From: Selenomonadales bacterium
GTDB taxonomy: Bacteria; Bacillota; Negativicutes; Sporomusales; UBA7701
Reading direction: 5' to 3'
Length of the DNA: 64,000 nucleotides
Assembly: GCA_029975165.1 (NCBI GenBank)
Contig: JARKPR010000081.1
Span: forward strand, 62,001 to 126,000
Made by a program: the position numbers and the translations under genes. Each line of letters begins with the position of its first letter. The stretch's first letter is position 1. The notes under the pieces were generated by a model. That model was not told the DNA's origin. It did not search any database and worked only from the letters and a program-made list of their open reading frames with translations. Below, piece by piece: positions 50,162 to 60,400 of this stretch.

Positions 50162-50905
50162 TTATTCTAAGAAAAAAACTATCTCGCTAACTACTCTGGC
50201 TTTTTGAATGTAGGAATTTTTTTGTTTTCCGCTGCCATCAGTATAGCGATTTTCAGAAATAGTAATTTGTCCTTGCGAAGCAGTTTTTATTTTACCTAAT
50301 TTTGCTTGCGAATCGTCTGCAAATTGCTGGCCGGCGATGCGTGCGTTTTTGGTGCTTTCAGCGATTAATTGCGGCTTTATCGAATTTAATTCAGGAAAAG
50401 AATAGATAGTCTTTATATTAGATGTTAAATCTTTGGTGACCAAATCCAAGTTTATTTGAGTTGCTTTATTTTCTAGGTTTTCTACGTCATTTGATTTAAC
50501 TGTCAGGCTTTGTCCAACGGTATATCTGTCTATTTTTACTTGTACTTGTTTTCCGTCTTGCATGCGGGTTTCGTAATATTTTTGCCGGTCGGTAACATCT
50601 AAATTGCTTATTGTAATGTCATTTTTGTTATACCCGATAGTTGTTAAATAATCAAAAATGGCGTTTTTCTTATTTTCTGTTTGCTTAATCATATTCTGTA
50701 AATCATCGCCCGAAAACGAAAAATTTAAGGCAATAGTAGCGGAAGTTGCCTTCATATCCATTTCAGCTAATCCTTTTACGGTTACTACACGGTCTTTGTC
50801 GCTAAATGTTTTTAGTCCTTGGAAAATAAAAAAACCTAACAAAAAAAGACCCAACAAGAGCGAAAGGCTTAAAATAATTGATTTTGTTATATCTTTGTTT
50901 TCCAA
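50162..50905 (-). CDS. SIMPL-domain (DUF541/YggE-like) membrane-anchored protein
   Basis: About 247 residues from a TTG at 50905, with AAAGGGG upstream; the ATG at 50932 has no ribosome site. One N-terminal membrane segment (SIILSLSLLLGLFLLGFFIF), then a SIMPL domain: VVTVKGLAEMDMKATSATIAL, KKNAIFDYLTTIGYNKNDITIS, YTVGQSLTVKS and ARIAGQQFADDSQAKLGKI. SIMPL proteins are envelope proteins linked to stress tolerance; the mechanism is not settled. The gene is strongly AT-rich against GC-rich surroundings and bracketed by 43-base direct repeats, so it was probably acquired horizontally. Confidence 0.9.
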   Translation of the reverse strand: MENKDITKSIILSLSLLLGLFLLGFFIFQGLKTFSDKDRVVTVKGLAEMDMKATSATIALNFSFSGDDLQNMIKQTENKKNAIFDYLTTIGYNKNDITISNLDVTDRQKYYETRMQDGKQVQVKIDRYTVGQSLTVKSNDVENLENKATQINLDLVTKDLTSNIKTIYSFPELNSIKPQLIAESTKNARIAGQQFADDSQAKLGKIKTASQGQITISENRYTDGSGKQKNSYIQKARVVSEIVFFLE

Positions 50906-51170
50906 GATTAGGTCCCCTTTCTGTTTCATCAATGCCGTTTTCTGGATTCTCAGAACAGCAGTCCTTTGGCAAAATTTCCCACCCGATTAAATATTATAAT
51001 AACATAAAAAAAGGTAAAATTAAAGGAATTTTTGTAATACTTATTTGCTTTTAGTTGTATGGTTGCATACCGCCATTTCTGCTGAACGAGGCTGCTTAAT
51101 ACGGTTTAGCCAATGTATGGTAGTTAGGGATTCTTACTACAAATTTTCTAGGCAGGGTCAGGGCCGGCGT

Positions 51171-51214
51171 TTTGTGTTGTGCTGCGGCCCCGGCGGCGGG
51201 GAACGCAGGCTGCG
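51171..51214. repeat. Island-flanking direct repeat, right copy
   Basis: Second copy of 50013-50055 with one inserted base. It lies at the return from AT-rich to GC-rich sequence. Confidence 0.9.
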
Positions 51215-51711
51215 CGCCGGAGCTACGGCCGAACGTGCCGTAAGGCTTGGGCCGACACTGCCAGCGTTCTAGCTACGCATTCCGCCGCCTTTTGCCTTTA
51301 GCAAACCATGTGCCCGCCTTCTTGGTGCGAACCGTCGCCAACGGTCTCTGACCGATGGCTCCTCGCCCAGCCGTCCATGGCCGGGCGTACGTTTGTGTTA
51401 CCGGACCCTACGCCAACGGCGCGTAACGGCCTCCGCAACGGCGCTACGCCTGCGTCCCCCGCCGCCTAGCATGTGGGTGGCCCAATGCCGGAAACAGGCG
51501 ATGAAAAAGGCATAAATTCTGTTCGCGTGACTGAACTGGCTAAATTTGTAGAGCTTTTACCTGAAAAAAGGAACTACTTTGTGAACGTAGAAAATAAAAG
51601 TTGCACCGCTATGAATATTTTTGAACTAATCCTAGCAAGTCCGTATTATGTATATTTCTGATTATTTGGTGGAAAATAGTCACAACTAATTTCTCGGAAA
51701 GGGGAAAGAAA
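51215..51711. other. GC-rich repeat patch and leader of the DUF262 cassette
   Basis: 51215-51490 is GC-rich with repeated CCGTAA/GGCGCTACG-type motifs and a GCCGCCTAGCATGTGGGTGG segment shared with the array region (8570s, 14220s). 51500-51711 switches to AT-rich sequence. An open frame 51485-51661 spans the junction without a ribosome site and is not called. AAAGGGGAAAG before 51712 is the site for the next gene. Confidence 0.5.
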
Positions 51712-52746
51712 GTGAGAAACATAAATGTGCAAACACTTTCATGGTTTTGGGACCTTTATACAAGAGGACTAATTGATTTAGATCCACCTTATCAAAGAAG
51801 AAGTGTATGGAACCAGACTTATAAGGATTACTTTATAGACACGGTATTATTGGGTTTTCCGTGTCCCGCAATTTTTTTGTTCCAAGAAATTTCGCCTGAA
51901 GGTAGTTCAAAATATAGTGTAGTAGATGGTAAACAGCGATTAGATACCGTTTTTCAATTTATTCGAAATGAATTTCCCGTCGCGGAAACAGCTACTGAAA
52001 CCAAATATAGAGGAAAATACTTTCAGGACCTTGATAGTGAAGTTAAAATGAAATTCTGGCAATATCAATTTTCCGTTGAGTATCTTTCATCCTCCGATGA
52101 AAAATTAATAAATAATATTTTTGACCGCATAAATAAAAATGTAGCAAAATTAACGGCTCAAGAATTAAGGCATGCTAGATTTGATGGTGAATTTATAAGA
52201 AAAGTTGAAGAATTAACTGAATGGCTTGCTAAGGAACTCCCTATAGGTTTCCCACAAATTAACCAAAAATCGAAAAAGCAAATGAAAGATGTGGAATTAG
52301 TAGCTCAGATAGCTTTATTAATTGAAACAGGTCCGAAATCTTATACGCAATTGGAGTTAGACAAAGAATTTAGTGATCGTGACGAATCTTGGGAGTGTAA
52401 AGACTCTGTAGAAGAACGATTTCGTAATATTATTAGCTTAATAAAATTTATACTTGATAAAAATCCAATACTAATAAAATCAAGACTTCGTAATCAAGCG
52501 GATTTCTATTCTTTCGTTGCGTCAATAAACAACTTGTTAGAACAGAAAAAAATGCCTGCATTTGAAATTGCTGCTGAAAGAATTGAAAAATTTATTGATG
52601 TTGTTGATAACCCTGAGGAACGAGAGAAAATACAAGAAGCAAAAAATTATTATGAAGCAGCCAGGTCGGCATCAAATGATGTGGGGCCGCGAAGAACACG
52701 AACAGCAATAATGGAAGCTGTTCTTAGCGGTGCATTAGTCGTTTAG
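51712..52746 (+). CDS. DUF262-domain protein (GmrS/SspE-type N-terminal domain)
   Basis: 344 residues from a GTG at 51712. It carries the DUF262 signature in order: DPPYQRRSVWN at residues 24-34, a helix-strand unit, then VVDGKQRLDTVFQF (DGKQR at 72-76; the DGQQR-type nucleotide-handling motif related to ParB). The later FDRINKNVAKLTAQELRHA block is also typical. The rest is helical. DUF262 drives the GTP/NTP-dependent restriction of GmrSD, BrxU and SspE, but this protein lacks a recognisable C-terminal DUF1524 HNH nuclease. Strongly AT-rich (60 bases from 52081 contain 13 G+C). Its stop overlaps the ribosome site of the next gene, so the two form one cassette. Confidence 0.88.
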   Translation: MRNINVQTLSWFWDLYTRGLIDLDPPYQRRSVWNQTYKDYFIDTVLLGFPCPAIFLFQEISPEGSSKYSVVDGKQRLDTVFQFIRNEFPVAETATETKYRGKYFQDLDSEVKMKFWQYQFSVEYLSSSDEKLINNIFDRINKNVAKLTAQELRHARFDGEFIRKVEELTEWLAKELPIGFPQINQKSKKQMKDVELVAQIALLIETGPKSYTQLELDKEFSDRDESWECKDSVEERFRNIISLIKFILDKNPILIKSRLRNQADFYSFVASINNLLEQKKMPAFEIAAERIEKFIDVVDNPEEREKIQEAKNYYEAARSASNDVGPRRTRTAIMEAVLSGALVV

Positions 52747-52756
52747 GAGGAATACT

Positions 52757-53740
52757 GTGATTATCCCTCTTAGGCTAAATCAGAGATACTATGAATCTAG
52801 TGTGGTTATTAATGAGCTGCAGCGAATTGTTAGAGAAACGATAAATAATTATTGCGAAAGTAACAATTATGCATTTTCCCAGCGAAAAAAAACGCTCGGC
52901 TCCTTGGCTGAGAAAATTGAAACAGGTCGATATAAATCGTGGAGCCAATTAGACGATTTATTTGCTAGTACAATTATTGTTCCTACTTTAGAGGAAGAGA
53001 AAAAAGTTATTAATGATATTTCTAAGCTTTTCAAAGTAATAAAGATGACGAAAAGAGGACAGTATAAAAAAGCACCTGAGATGTTTCGGTTCGAATCGCC
53101 AAGAATAATATGTACATTGATTAAACCTGCACACCTTGGAGAAGTAGACGCTGGAATGTCAATTTATTCTATGCCATTTGAAATTCAAGTTCGAACTGCT
53201 TTTGAGCATGCTTGGTCCGTTACATCTCATATGCTAACTTACAAAACAGATTTAATAGATTGGAAAAGAACTCGTATCGTTTCACAGGTAAAGGCTATCG
53301 TAGAGCAGCTAGATTGTTTAATTGCTGGATTTCAAGATATGGTGCCTAATATTATTGAGAACCCATGGCCAGAATACAAGGCAAAAAAGGCTATTGCCGA
53401 ATCTATTAAGACTAATATTCAAGAGAAAATAATCCCTGAAGAACTTAACCCACAAGATATGTCGAGATTTTGCGACAACCTTTATACTATTTTTCAAGAA
53501 AATCAATGTGAAGAAAAGGTGCCTGCAGCCCTTTCGAAGATTAGAGATCAACTAGTAAAAATGACACCAGATAAAATTCCGAGGAGTCTTTCATTACTCC
53601 AACTCTATATTTCAATTCTTAACGAACAAGATATAATAACTTGTAAAACTGGAGAATACATCTATCATGTGACACCTGAAATGGTAGAATTGTTCCCTAA
53701 AACAAAAAATATTGATCGACAATTTGATTATGAGTCGTAA
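52757..53740 (+). CDS. RelA/SpoT-synthetase-like protein with altered acceptor site
   Basis: 327 residues from a GTG at 52757; the GGAGG overlaps the upstream stop, with 10 bases between genes. The synthetase ATP motif RxKxxxSxxxK is exact (R43, K45, S49, K53). A DDLFASTII segment (D66/D67) fits the metal-binding strand, and FEIQVRTAFEHAW (E142, Q144, R146, H151) fits the catalytic EIQxRT...HAW motif. The usual Arg after the DL motif and the Tyr of the guanine-binding loop are not found (RFESPRIICTL stands there). It probably transfers pyrophosphate to something other than GTP, or is regulatory, as in toxic small alarmone synthetases. The about 150-residue C-terminal half is helical and unassigned. 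Confidence 0.82.
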   Translation: MIIPLRLNQRYYESSVVINELQRIVRETINNYCESNNYAFSQRKKTLGSLAEKIETGRYKSWSQLDDLFASTIIVPTLEEEKKVINDISKLFKVIKMTKRGQYKKAPEMFRFESPRIICTLIKPAHLGEVDAGMSIYSMPFEIQVRTAFEHAWSVTSHMLTYKTDLIDWKRTRIVSQVKAIVEQLDCLIAGFQDMVPNIIENPWPEYKAKKAIAESIKTNIQEKIIPEELNPQDMSRFCDNLYTIFQENQCEEKVPAALSKIRDQLVKMTPDKIPRSLSLLQLYISILNEQDIITCKTGEYIYHVTPEMVELFPKTKNIDRQFDYES

Positions 53741-53747
53741 TATTGCC

Positions 53748-53872
53748 GGAAGCCGTTTCAAAAGCTCCAGATGCAAGGCGCACCGGAGGAGGACACCGGA
53801 AGCGTACACGGACGTACGCTGAGGATGGCAGCCGAGGAGCAACGCCGCAGATGGAATTTTGAAGCGGCTTCC
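53748..53872. repeat. 125-bp hairpin element with GGAAGCCG/CGGCTTCC ends
   Basis: The ends are inverted (GGAAGCCGTTTCAAAA and TTTTGAAGCGGCTTCC), and the inside includes CAGATGCAAGGCGCACCGGA and GTACACGGACGTACGC, a second small dyad. It sits between the AT-rich cassette and the pyr promoter. It resembles widespread REP/MITE-like palindromic elements and may mark the island's right edge. Confidence 0.7.
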
Positions 53873-53876
53873 CCTG

Positions 53877-53905
53877 TTGACAAGATAAGCCAGGGGGTGT
53901 AAAAT
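53877..53905 (+). promoter_or_regulatory. pyr operon promoter, TTGACA-N17-TAAAAT
   Basis: TTGACA at 53877-53882 and TAAAAT at 53900-53905 with exactly 17 bases between, ahead of the two PyrR attenuators. Confidence 0.92.
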
Positions 53906-53928
53906 ACGGGTAACAAAATATAGTTGCC

Positions 53929-54003
53929 TTTAAGCTGGTCCTGTGAGGCCAGGAAGGACGATGCCGAGGTTTGGCCTTCTTGCGCTGCACGCCGCGAGGA
54001 GGC
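53929..54003 (+). promoter_or_regulatory. PyrR attenuator 1 (binding loop plus terminator)
   Basis: Binding-loop sequence TTTAAGCTGGTCCTGTGAGG with CTGG/CCAG stem (core 53938-53950) fits the PyrR anti-antiterminator consensus. It is followed by an 11-bp hairpin at 53974-54003 with G-T pairs and TATTGTTGT. PyrR with UMP should bind the loop and favour termination. Confidence 0.88.
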
Positions 54004-54021
54004 TATTGTTGTACTAAGGTA

Positions 54022-54104
54022 CCTTTAAATTGGTCCTGCGAGGCCGGGAAGGGAACTAATACGAGCGGGTTTAGTGCCTTCCTGCGCCTTGGTGCCGGGA
54101 AGGC
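54022..54104 (+). promoter_or_regulatory. PyrR attenuator 2 (binding loop plus terminator)
   Basis: CTTTAAATTGGTCCTGCGAG with AGGCCGGGAAGGG (core 54032-54045), nearly the same as attenuator 1. It is followed by GCCTTCC/GGAAGGC at 54076-54104 and TTTTGTTTG. It lies about 50 bases before pyrB. Two in series should give a steeper response to uridine nucleotides. Confidence 0.9.
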
Positions 54105-54154
54105 TTTTGTTTGTGGGTATGATAAGGACGACGACAACGGGAGGGGAGAGGCTG

Positions 54155-55111
54155 ATGACGAAAAGCCAGATTTCGCTGCGCGGCAGGGATATTCTCGATC
54201 TGCAGGGCATGGATGTGCCGGAGATGGAGCTTATCCTGGAGACGGCGAAGGAGATGAAGAACATCATCGACCGGGATATCAAGAAGGTGCCGACGCTGCG
54301 GGGCAAGTCGGTCGTGAACCTGTTCTTCGAGCCGAGCACGCGGACGCGGACGTCGTTCGAGCTGGCCGGCAAGTACCTGGGGGCGGACGTGGTGAATATC
54401 ACGACGAGCGCTTCGAGCGTGGTGAAGGGCGAGAGCCTGCGGGACACGCTGCTGACGGTCGAGGCGATGGGCGTGGATGTGATCGTGATGCGCCACGAGG
54501 CCGAGGGGTCGTCGCATTTCGCCGCCCGGGCGGTAAAGCCGGTGATCGTGAACGCGGGCGACGGCCAGCACGAGCACCCGACCCAGGGGCTGCTGGATAT
54601 GTTCTCGATCCGCGAGAAGAAGGGTGAGATCGCCGGGCTGAGAGTGACGATCGTGGGCGATATCCTCCACAGCCGGGTGGCGCGGTCGAATATATGGGGC
54701 TTGATGAAGCTGGGGGCCGAGGTGCGGGTGGCGGGTCCGCGGACGCTGCTGCCGCGCGATATGGACAGGCTGGGGGTGAAGGTGTACGACCGGGTGGAGC
54801 CGGCGCTGGAGGGCGCGGATGTGGTGAATGTGCTGCGCATCCAGAAGGAGCGGATGCAGAAGGGGCTTTTCCCGACGACCCGCGAGTATGCCCGCATCTT
54901 CGGGATAAACAAGGCGAGGCTGGGGCTGGCGAAGCCGGACGCACTGGTGATGCACCCCGGCCCGATGAACCGGGGGCTGGAGATAGCCCCGGATGTGGCC
55001 TACAGCGAGCAGTCGGTTATCCAGGAGCAGGTGAAGAACGGCCTGGCGATACGGATGGCGATTCTTTACCTCGTGCTGATGGGAGGGACGAACGTTGAAG
55101 CTGGTGCTTAA
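54155..55111 (+). CDS. pyrB: Aspartate carbamoyltransferase catalytic chain
   Basis: Joins carbamoyl phosphate and aspartate, the first committed step of pyrimidine synthesis. 318 residues from the ATG at 54155 with GGGAGGGGAG upstream; the longer frame from 54074 lies in the attenuator. Carbamoyl-phosphate loop [16 protein letters not shown], then [15 protein letters not shown] and [13 protein letters not shown]. No pyrI regulatory chain is present, so it is the unregulated trimer type, as in Bacillus. Overlaps pyrC by 17 bases. Confidence 0.97.
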   Translation: MTKSQISLRGRDILDLQGMDVPEMELILETAKEMKNIIDRDIKKVPTLRGKSVVNLFFEPSTRTRTSFELAGKYLGADVVNITTSASSVVKGESLRDTLLTVEAMGVDVIVMRHEAEGSSHFAARAVKPVIVNAGDGQHEHPTQGLLDMFSIREKKGEIAGLRVTIVGDILHSRVARSNIWGLMKLGAEVRVAGPRTLLPRDMDRLGVKVYDRVEPALEGADVVNVLRIQKERMQKGLFPTTREYARIFGINKARLGLAKPDALVMHPGPMNRGLEIAPDVAYSEQSVIQEQVKNGLAIRMAILYLVLMGGTNVEAGA

Positions 55112-56384
55112 AGGCGGCCGGATAATCGACCCGGCGCAGGGTATGGATGCGGTGGGCGACGTGCTTGTCGAGGGCGGCGTGATTGCGGCCGTCGGCGGCG
55201 AGATAGATACCAGGGGCGCGGAGGTTTTCGACGCCCGCGGCCTGGTGGTGGCTCCCGGACTGATCGATATGCACGTGCATCTCCGCGAGCCCGGCCAGGA
55301 GGCGAAGGAGGATTTCGCTTCGGGGACGCGGGCGGCGGCGGCGGGCGGCTTCACGACGGTGTGCAGCATGCCGAACACGCGGCCGGCGGTGGATAGCGCG
55401 GTGCTGGTGAACGGCCTGATCCGCCGCGCCGAGATGGAGGGCGTGGTGAACGTGAAGGTGGTCGGGGCGCTGACCAAGGGCCAGGAGGGCAAGGAGCTGG
55501 CGGAGATCGGCGATATGCTCCAGGCCGGGGCGGTGGCGCTTTCGGACGACGGCCACCATGTGGCGAACGCCCGCATCCTGCGGACGGGGTTCGAGTATGC
55601 CCGGATGTTCGGCGGAGTGATAATCTCCCATGCCGAGGAGGCGTCGCTGGTCGAGGACGGGTTCATGCACGAGGGGGCCGTGTCGGCGATGCTGGGCCTG
55701 AAGGGCCGGCCGGCGGTGGCCGAGGATATCGCGGTGGGCCGCGATATCATGCTGGCGGAGTATACGGGCGCGGCGCTGCACGTGGCCCACGTAAGCACGG
55801 CCGGGGCGGTGGAGCTTATCCGCCAGGCCAAGGCCAGGGGGGTGAAGGTGACGGCCGAGGCGACGCCGCACCACCTGGCGCTGACCGACGAGGCGGTGGT
55901 GGGCTACGACCCGGCGACGAAGGTCAACCCGCCGCTCAGGTCGCGGGAGCATGTGGCGGCGGTGGTGGCCGGGCTGAAGGACGGGACGCTCGATTGCATC
56001 GTGACCGACCACGCGCCGCACGCCTTCGAGGAGAAGGATGTGGAGTACCGTTACGCGCCGAGCGGCTTCGCCGGCCTGGAGACGGCCCTGGGGGTGGTGC
56101 TGACCGAGCTTTATCACAGCGGCCGGTTCACGCTGGCGGAGATAGTGGAGCGCATGGCCACGAACCCGGCCCGGCTGCTCGGCCTGGCGGCCGGCAGCCT
56201 GAAGGTGGGGACGGCGGCGGATATCGCCGTGTTCGACCCGGCGGCGGAGTGGACGGTGGACAGCGCTAAGTTTTATACGCGGGGCAAGTGCACCCCGTTC
56301 GAAGGCAAGAGACTGAAAGGCAGGGCGGTGGCGACGTTCGTCGGCGGCCGCCCGGCGATGAAGAACGGCGAGGTGATCGGATGA
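55095..56384 (+). CDS. pyrC: Dihydroorotase
   Basis: Closes carbamoyl-aspartate to dihydroorotate. 429 residues, the size and pattern of class I Firmicute enzymes: [20 protein letters not shown] (zinc HxH and catalytic Arg), [24 protein letters not shown] and [11 protein letters not shown] with the catalytic Asp. TTG start at 55095 with GGGAGGG upstream, inside the pyrB end. Its stop shares ATGA with carA. Confidence 0.97.
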   Translation: MKLVLKGGRIIDPAQGMDAVGDVLVEGGVIAAVGGEIDTRGAEVFDARGLVVAPGLIDMHVHLREPGQEAKEDFASGTRAAAAGGFTTVCSMPNTRPAVDSAVLVNGLIRRAEMEGVVNVKVVGALTKGQEGKELAEIGDMLQAGAVALSDDGHHVANARILRTGFEYARMFGGVIISHAEEASLVEDGFMHEGAVSAMLGLKGRPAVAEDIAVGRDIMLAEYTGAALHVAHVSTAGAVELIRQAKARGVKVTAEATPHHLALTDEAVVGYDPATKVNPPLRSREHVAAVVAGLKDGTLDCIVTDHAPHAFEEKDVEYRYAPSGFAGLETALGVVLTELYHSGRFTLAEIVERMATNPARLLGLAAGSLKVGTAADIAVFDPAAEWTVDSAKFYTRGKCTPFEGKRLKGRAVATFVGGRPAMKNGEVIG

Positions 56385-57445
56385 TAGGCAAGCTGATCCT
56401 GGAGGACGGCAGCGTTTTCGCCGGCGAGGTGATAAGCGGCGCGCGGGCGGTGGGCGAGGTGGTGTTCAACACGGGCATGACCGGCTACCAGGAGGTGCTG
56501 ACCGACCCGTCGTACTGCGGGCAGATCGTGACGATGACCTACCCGCTGATCGGCAATTACGGGACGGCGGAGGTGTGCAACCAGGCGCCGCTGTCCCATG
56601 TGCGCGGGTTTGTGATCAGCGAGCTGTGCGACCTGCCGAGCAACTGGCAGTCGGAGGTCAGCCTGGCCCGTTATCTGGTGGCCAAGAACATCCCCTGCAT
56701 CCACGGGGTGGATACGCGGGCGGTGACGCGGCGCATCCGCTCGGCCGGCACGATGAAAGGGATAATCGTCCCCGCCGATACGGGGGCGGACGAGATCGCG
56801 GCGCTGTTCGCCCGGCCGCCGGAGACGGAGGTGGTGGCCGAGGTGACGCCTAAGGAGGTGTACCGCATGCCGGCGGCGGGGCCGCGGGTGGCGGTGGTCG
56901 ACTATGGCATCAAGCGCAATATATTGAATTCGATGGTCAAGGTGGGCATCGACCTGACGGTTTTCCCGGCGGATACGCCGGCGGGAACGATCCTGGACGG
57001 CAATTTCGCCGGGGTGTTCCTGTCGAACGGGCCGGGCGACCCCAAGGATGTGCCGAAGTCGATCAAGGCGGTCAAGGAGCTGATGGGCAGGAAGCCGATT
57101 TTCGGCATCTGCCTGGGCCACCAACTGCTGGCGCTGGCGGCGGGGGCGGACACGTACAAGCTGAAGTTCGGCCACCGCGGCGCCAATCATCCGGTGAAGG
57201 ACGTCATCACCGGCCGGGTGTACATTACCTCTCAGAACCACGGCTACGCGGTGCGGGAGGAGACGCTGGCGGCCAGGGATTATATCGTCACCCACCGGGC
57301 GGTGAACGACGGGACGATCGAGGGGATGAAGCACAGGCACCTGCCGATCTTCTCGGCGCAGTATCATCCCGAGGCGGCGCCGGGGCCGGACGATAACACG
57401 TATCTGTTCGACGAATATCTGTCGCTGCTGGGGAAGGAGGGCTGA
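56381..57445 (+). CDS. carA: Carbamoyl-phosphate synthase small chain
   Basis: Glutaminase subunit that supplies ammonia to CarB. 354 residues from the ATG at 56381, overlapping the pyrC stop. N-terminal [20 protein letters not shown], class I amidotransferase triad with Cys in [14 protein letters not shown] and HPE in [12 protein letters not shown]. Being inside the pyr operon, it is the pyrimidine-linked copy. Confidence 0.97.
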   Translation: MIGKLILEDGSVFAGEVISGARAVGEVVFNTGMTGYQEVLTDPSYCGQIVTMTYPLIGNYGTAEVCNQAPLSHVRGFVISELCDLPSNWQSEVSLARYLVAKNIPCIHGVDTRAVTRRIRSAGTMKGIIVPADTGADEIAALFARPPETEVVAEVTPKEVYRMPAAGPRVAVVDYGIKRNILNSMVKVGIDLTVFPADTPAGTILDGNFAGVFLSNGPGDPKDVPKSIKAVKELMGRKPIFGICLGHQLLALAAGADTYKLKFGHRGANHPVKDVITGRVYITSQNHGYAVREETLAARDYIVTHRAVNDGTIEGMKHRHLPIFSAQYHPEAAPGPDDNTYLFDEYLSLLGKEG

Positions 57446-57447
57446 GA

Positions 57448-60400
57448 GTGCCGAAGAAGGCTTATCTGAAGAAAGTGATGGTCATCGGTTCGGGGCCGAT
57501 CGTGATCGGCCAGGCGGCCGAGTTCGACTACGCCGGCACCCAGGCTTGCCGCGCCCTGAAGGAAGAGGGCCTCGAGGTGGTGCTGATAAACTCCAACCCG
57601 GCGACGATCATGACGGACGCCAATATCGCCGACCGGGTGTATATCGAGCCGATAACCCCCGAGTTCGTGGCCGAGGTGATCGACAAGGAGCGGCCGGACG
57701 GGCTGCTGCCGACGCTGGGCGGCCAGGTGGGGCTGAATATGGCGGTGGAGGTGGCGAAGCGCGGCGTGCTGGACAAGTACGGCGTGGAGCTGCTGGGGAC
57801 GCCGCTGGAGGCGATCAGGAAGGCCGAGGACCGCGAGCTGTTCAAGAAGACGATGGAGGAGATCGGCCAGCCGGTGCCGGAGAGCGCGATTGTCGAGGAC
57901 CTGGAAAGCGCGCAGGCGTTCGCGGCTGTGATCGGCTTCCCGCTCATCATCCGGCCGGCGTACACTCTGGGCGGCACGGGCGGCGGCATCGCGGCCGACG
58001 AGACCGAGTTTCGCGACATCGTCATCCGCGGCCTGAAGCACAGCCCCATCGGCCAGGTGCTGGTCGAAAGGAGCGTGGCCGGCTGGAAGGAGATCGAGTA
58101 CGAGGTGATGCGGGATGCGAACAATACCTGCATTACGGTCTGCAATATGGAAAATTTCGACCCGGTGGGCATCCATACGGGCGACAGCATCGTGGTGGCG
58201 CCGTCGCAGACGCTGACCGACCACGAGTACCAGATGCTGCGGACGGCGTCGCTGAACATCATCCGCGCCCTGGGCATCGAAGGCGGCTGCAACGTGCAGT
58301 ACGCCCTCGATCCGTACAGCACGAAATACTATGTCATCGAGGTCAATCCCAGGGTGAGCCGCTCGTCGGCGCTGGCGTCGAAGGCGACCGGCTACCCGAT
58401 CGCCAAGGTGGCGAGCAAGATCGCCATCGGCTATCACCTGGACGAGATCGTCAATGCGGTGACGGAGAAGACGAAAGCCTGCCATGAGCCGGCGCTCGAC
58501 TACTGCGTGGTGAAGTTCCCGCGCTGGCCGTTCGACAAGTTCAATTTCGCCGACCGCATCCTCGGCACGCAGATGAAGGCGACCGGCGAGGTGATGGCCA
58601 TCGACCGCTCGTTCGAGGGAGCGCTGTTGAAGGCGGTCCGCTCGCTGGAGATCGGCCTCCACCGCCTTAGCATCCCCGAGATCGCCGCGCTGCCGACCGA
58701 GAAGGTCCGCGAGAACCTGAAGCTGGCCAACGACGAGCGGGCGTTCACGATCGCCGAGGCGCTGCGCCGCGGCGTGAGCGCGGAGGAGATCTGCCGGATT
58801 ACGGCCATCGACCGCTGGTTCGTCGCCAAGATCGCCAATATCGTGGCGATGGAGAAGAAGCTGCAAGAGCGGAACCTGACCGGCGAGCTGCTGGCGGCGG
58901 CCAAGAAGCTGGGCTTCGCCGACCGGTCGATCGCCGAGCTGGTGGGCTGCACGACGGATTTTATCCGCCAGTTGCGCAAGGAGCGGGGTGTGCTGCCCAG
59001 CTATAAGATGGTGGACACGTGCGCGGCCGAGTTCGAGGCGGTGACGCCGTACTATTACTCGACGTTCGCCCAGGAGGACGAGGTGGCGACGACCGACCGC
59101 CGCAAGGTGATGGTGCTGGGGTCGGGCCCGATCCGCATCGGCCAGGGGATCGAGTTCGACTACTGCTCGGTCCATTCGGTGTGGGCTTTAAGGGAGATGG
59201 GCTACGAGTCGCTGATCATCAACAACAATCCGGAGACGGTGAGCACCGATTTCGATACCTCGGATCGGCTGTACTTCGAGCCGCTGACGGCCGAGGATGT
59301 GCTGAACATCATCGACAAGGAGCAGCCGGAGGGAGTAATCGTCCAGTTCGGCGGCCAGACGGCCATCAACCTCGCCGAGCCGCTGGAAAAGGCCGGGGTG
59401 AGGGTTTTCGGCACGGCGGTTAGCGATATCGACCAAGCCGAGGACAGGAAGAAGTTCGACGCGCTGCTGGAGCGGTTGCAGATCCCGCGCCCGAAGGGGA
59501 CGACGGTGACGGGCACCGCGGAAGCAGTGGCCGCCGCGGCGGCGGTGGGCTTCCCGGTGGTGGTGCGGCCGTCGTACGTGCTCGGCGGGCGGGCGATGGA
59601 AATCGTCTATAACATGGCCGAGCTGAACGACTACCTGCGCTATGCGGTGAAGGCGTCGCACGAGCACCCGGTGCTGGTGGACCGCTACATGATGGGCACG
59701 GAGGTGGAGGTGGACGCGATCGCCGACGGCGCGGAGGTGCTTATTCCCGGCATCATGGAGCACGTGGAGCGGGCCGGGGTGCACTCGGGCGACAGCATCG
59801 CCGTCTACCCGCCGCAGACGCTGCCGCCGAAGGTGATCGACACGATCGTCGATTATACGAACAAACTGGCGCTCAGCCTGCAGGTGAAGGGGCTGATAAA
59901 TATCCAGTACGTGGTGATGGACGAGGATGTGTATGTGCTTGAGGTCAACCCGCGCTCCAGCCGCACCATCCCTTTCCTGAGCAAGGTGACGAATGTGCCG
60001 ATGGTCAACATCGCCACCCGGGTGGCGATGGGGGCGACGCTGCGTGAGCTGGGCTATGAGGGCGGGCTGATGCCTGCCCAGGAGTATACGGCGGTGAAGG
60101 CGCCGGTGTTCTCGTTCGCCAAGATGCAGCAGGTGGATATCTCCCTCGGGCCGGAGATGAAGTCGACCGGCGAGGTGATGGGCGTGGACTACAACTACGC
60201 CCGGGCGCTGTACAAGGCGATCAGCGCCGCCGGCATGAATATTCCGGCCGCCGGCACGGTGTTGTTCACGGTCGCCGACAAGGACAAGGAGGAGGCCGGG
60301 GAGCTGGCCGAGAGCTTCGCCAGCCTCGGCTACAGACTGATCGCCACCGAGGGAACGGCCAAGTATCTGCGGGGGCTGGGCCTGGAGGTGGAGTCGGTCT

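Noticed and set aside
50013..51214. 43-base direct repeats as a transposon target duplication
   Set aside because: Too long for a target-site duplication, and no transposase lies between the copies.
51485..51661. Short plus-strand frame across the GC/AT junction before the DUF262 gene
   Set aside because: No ribosome site, its first part lies in a dispersed repeat, and its composition changes at the junction.
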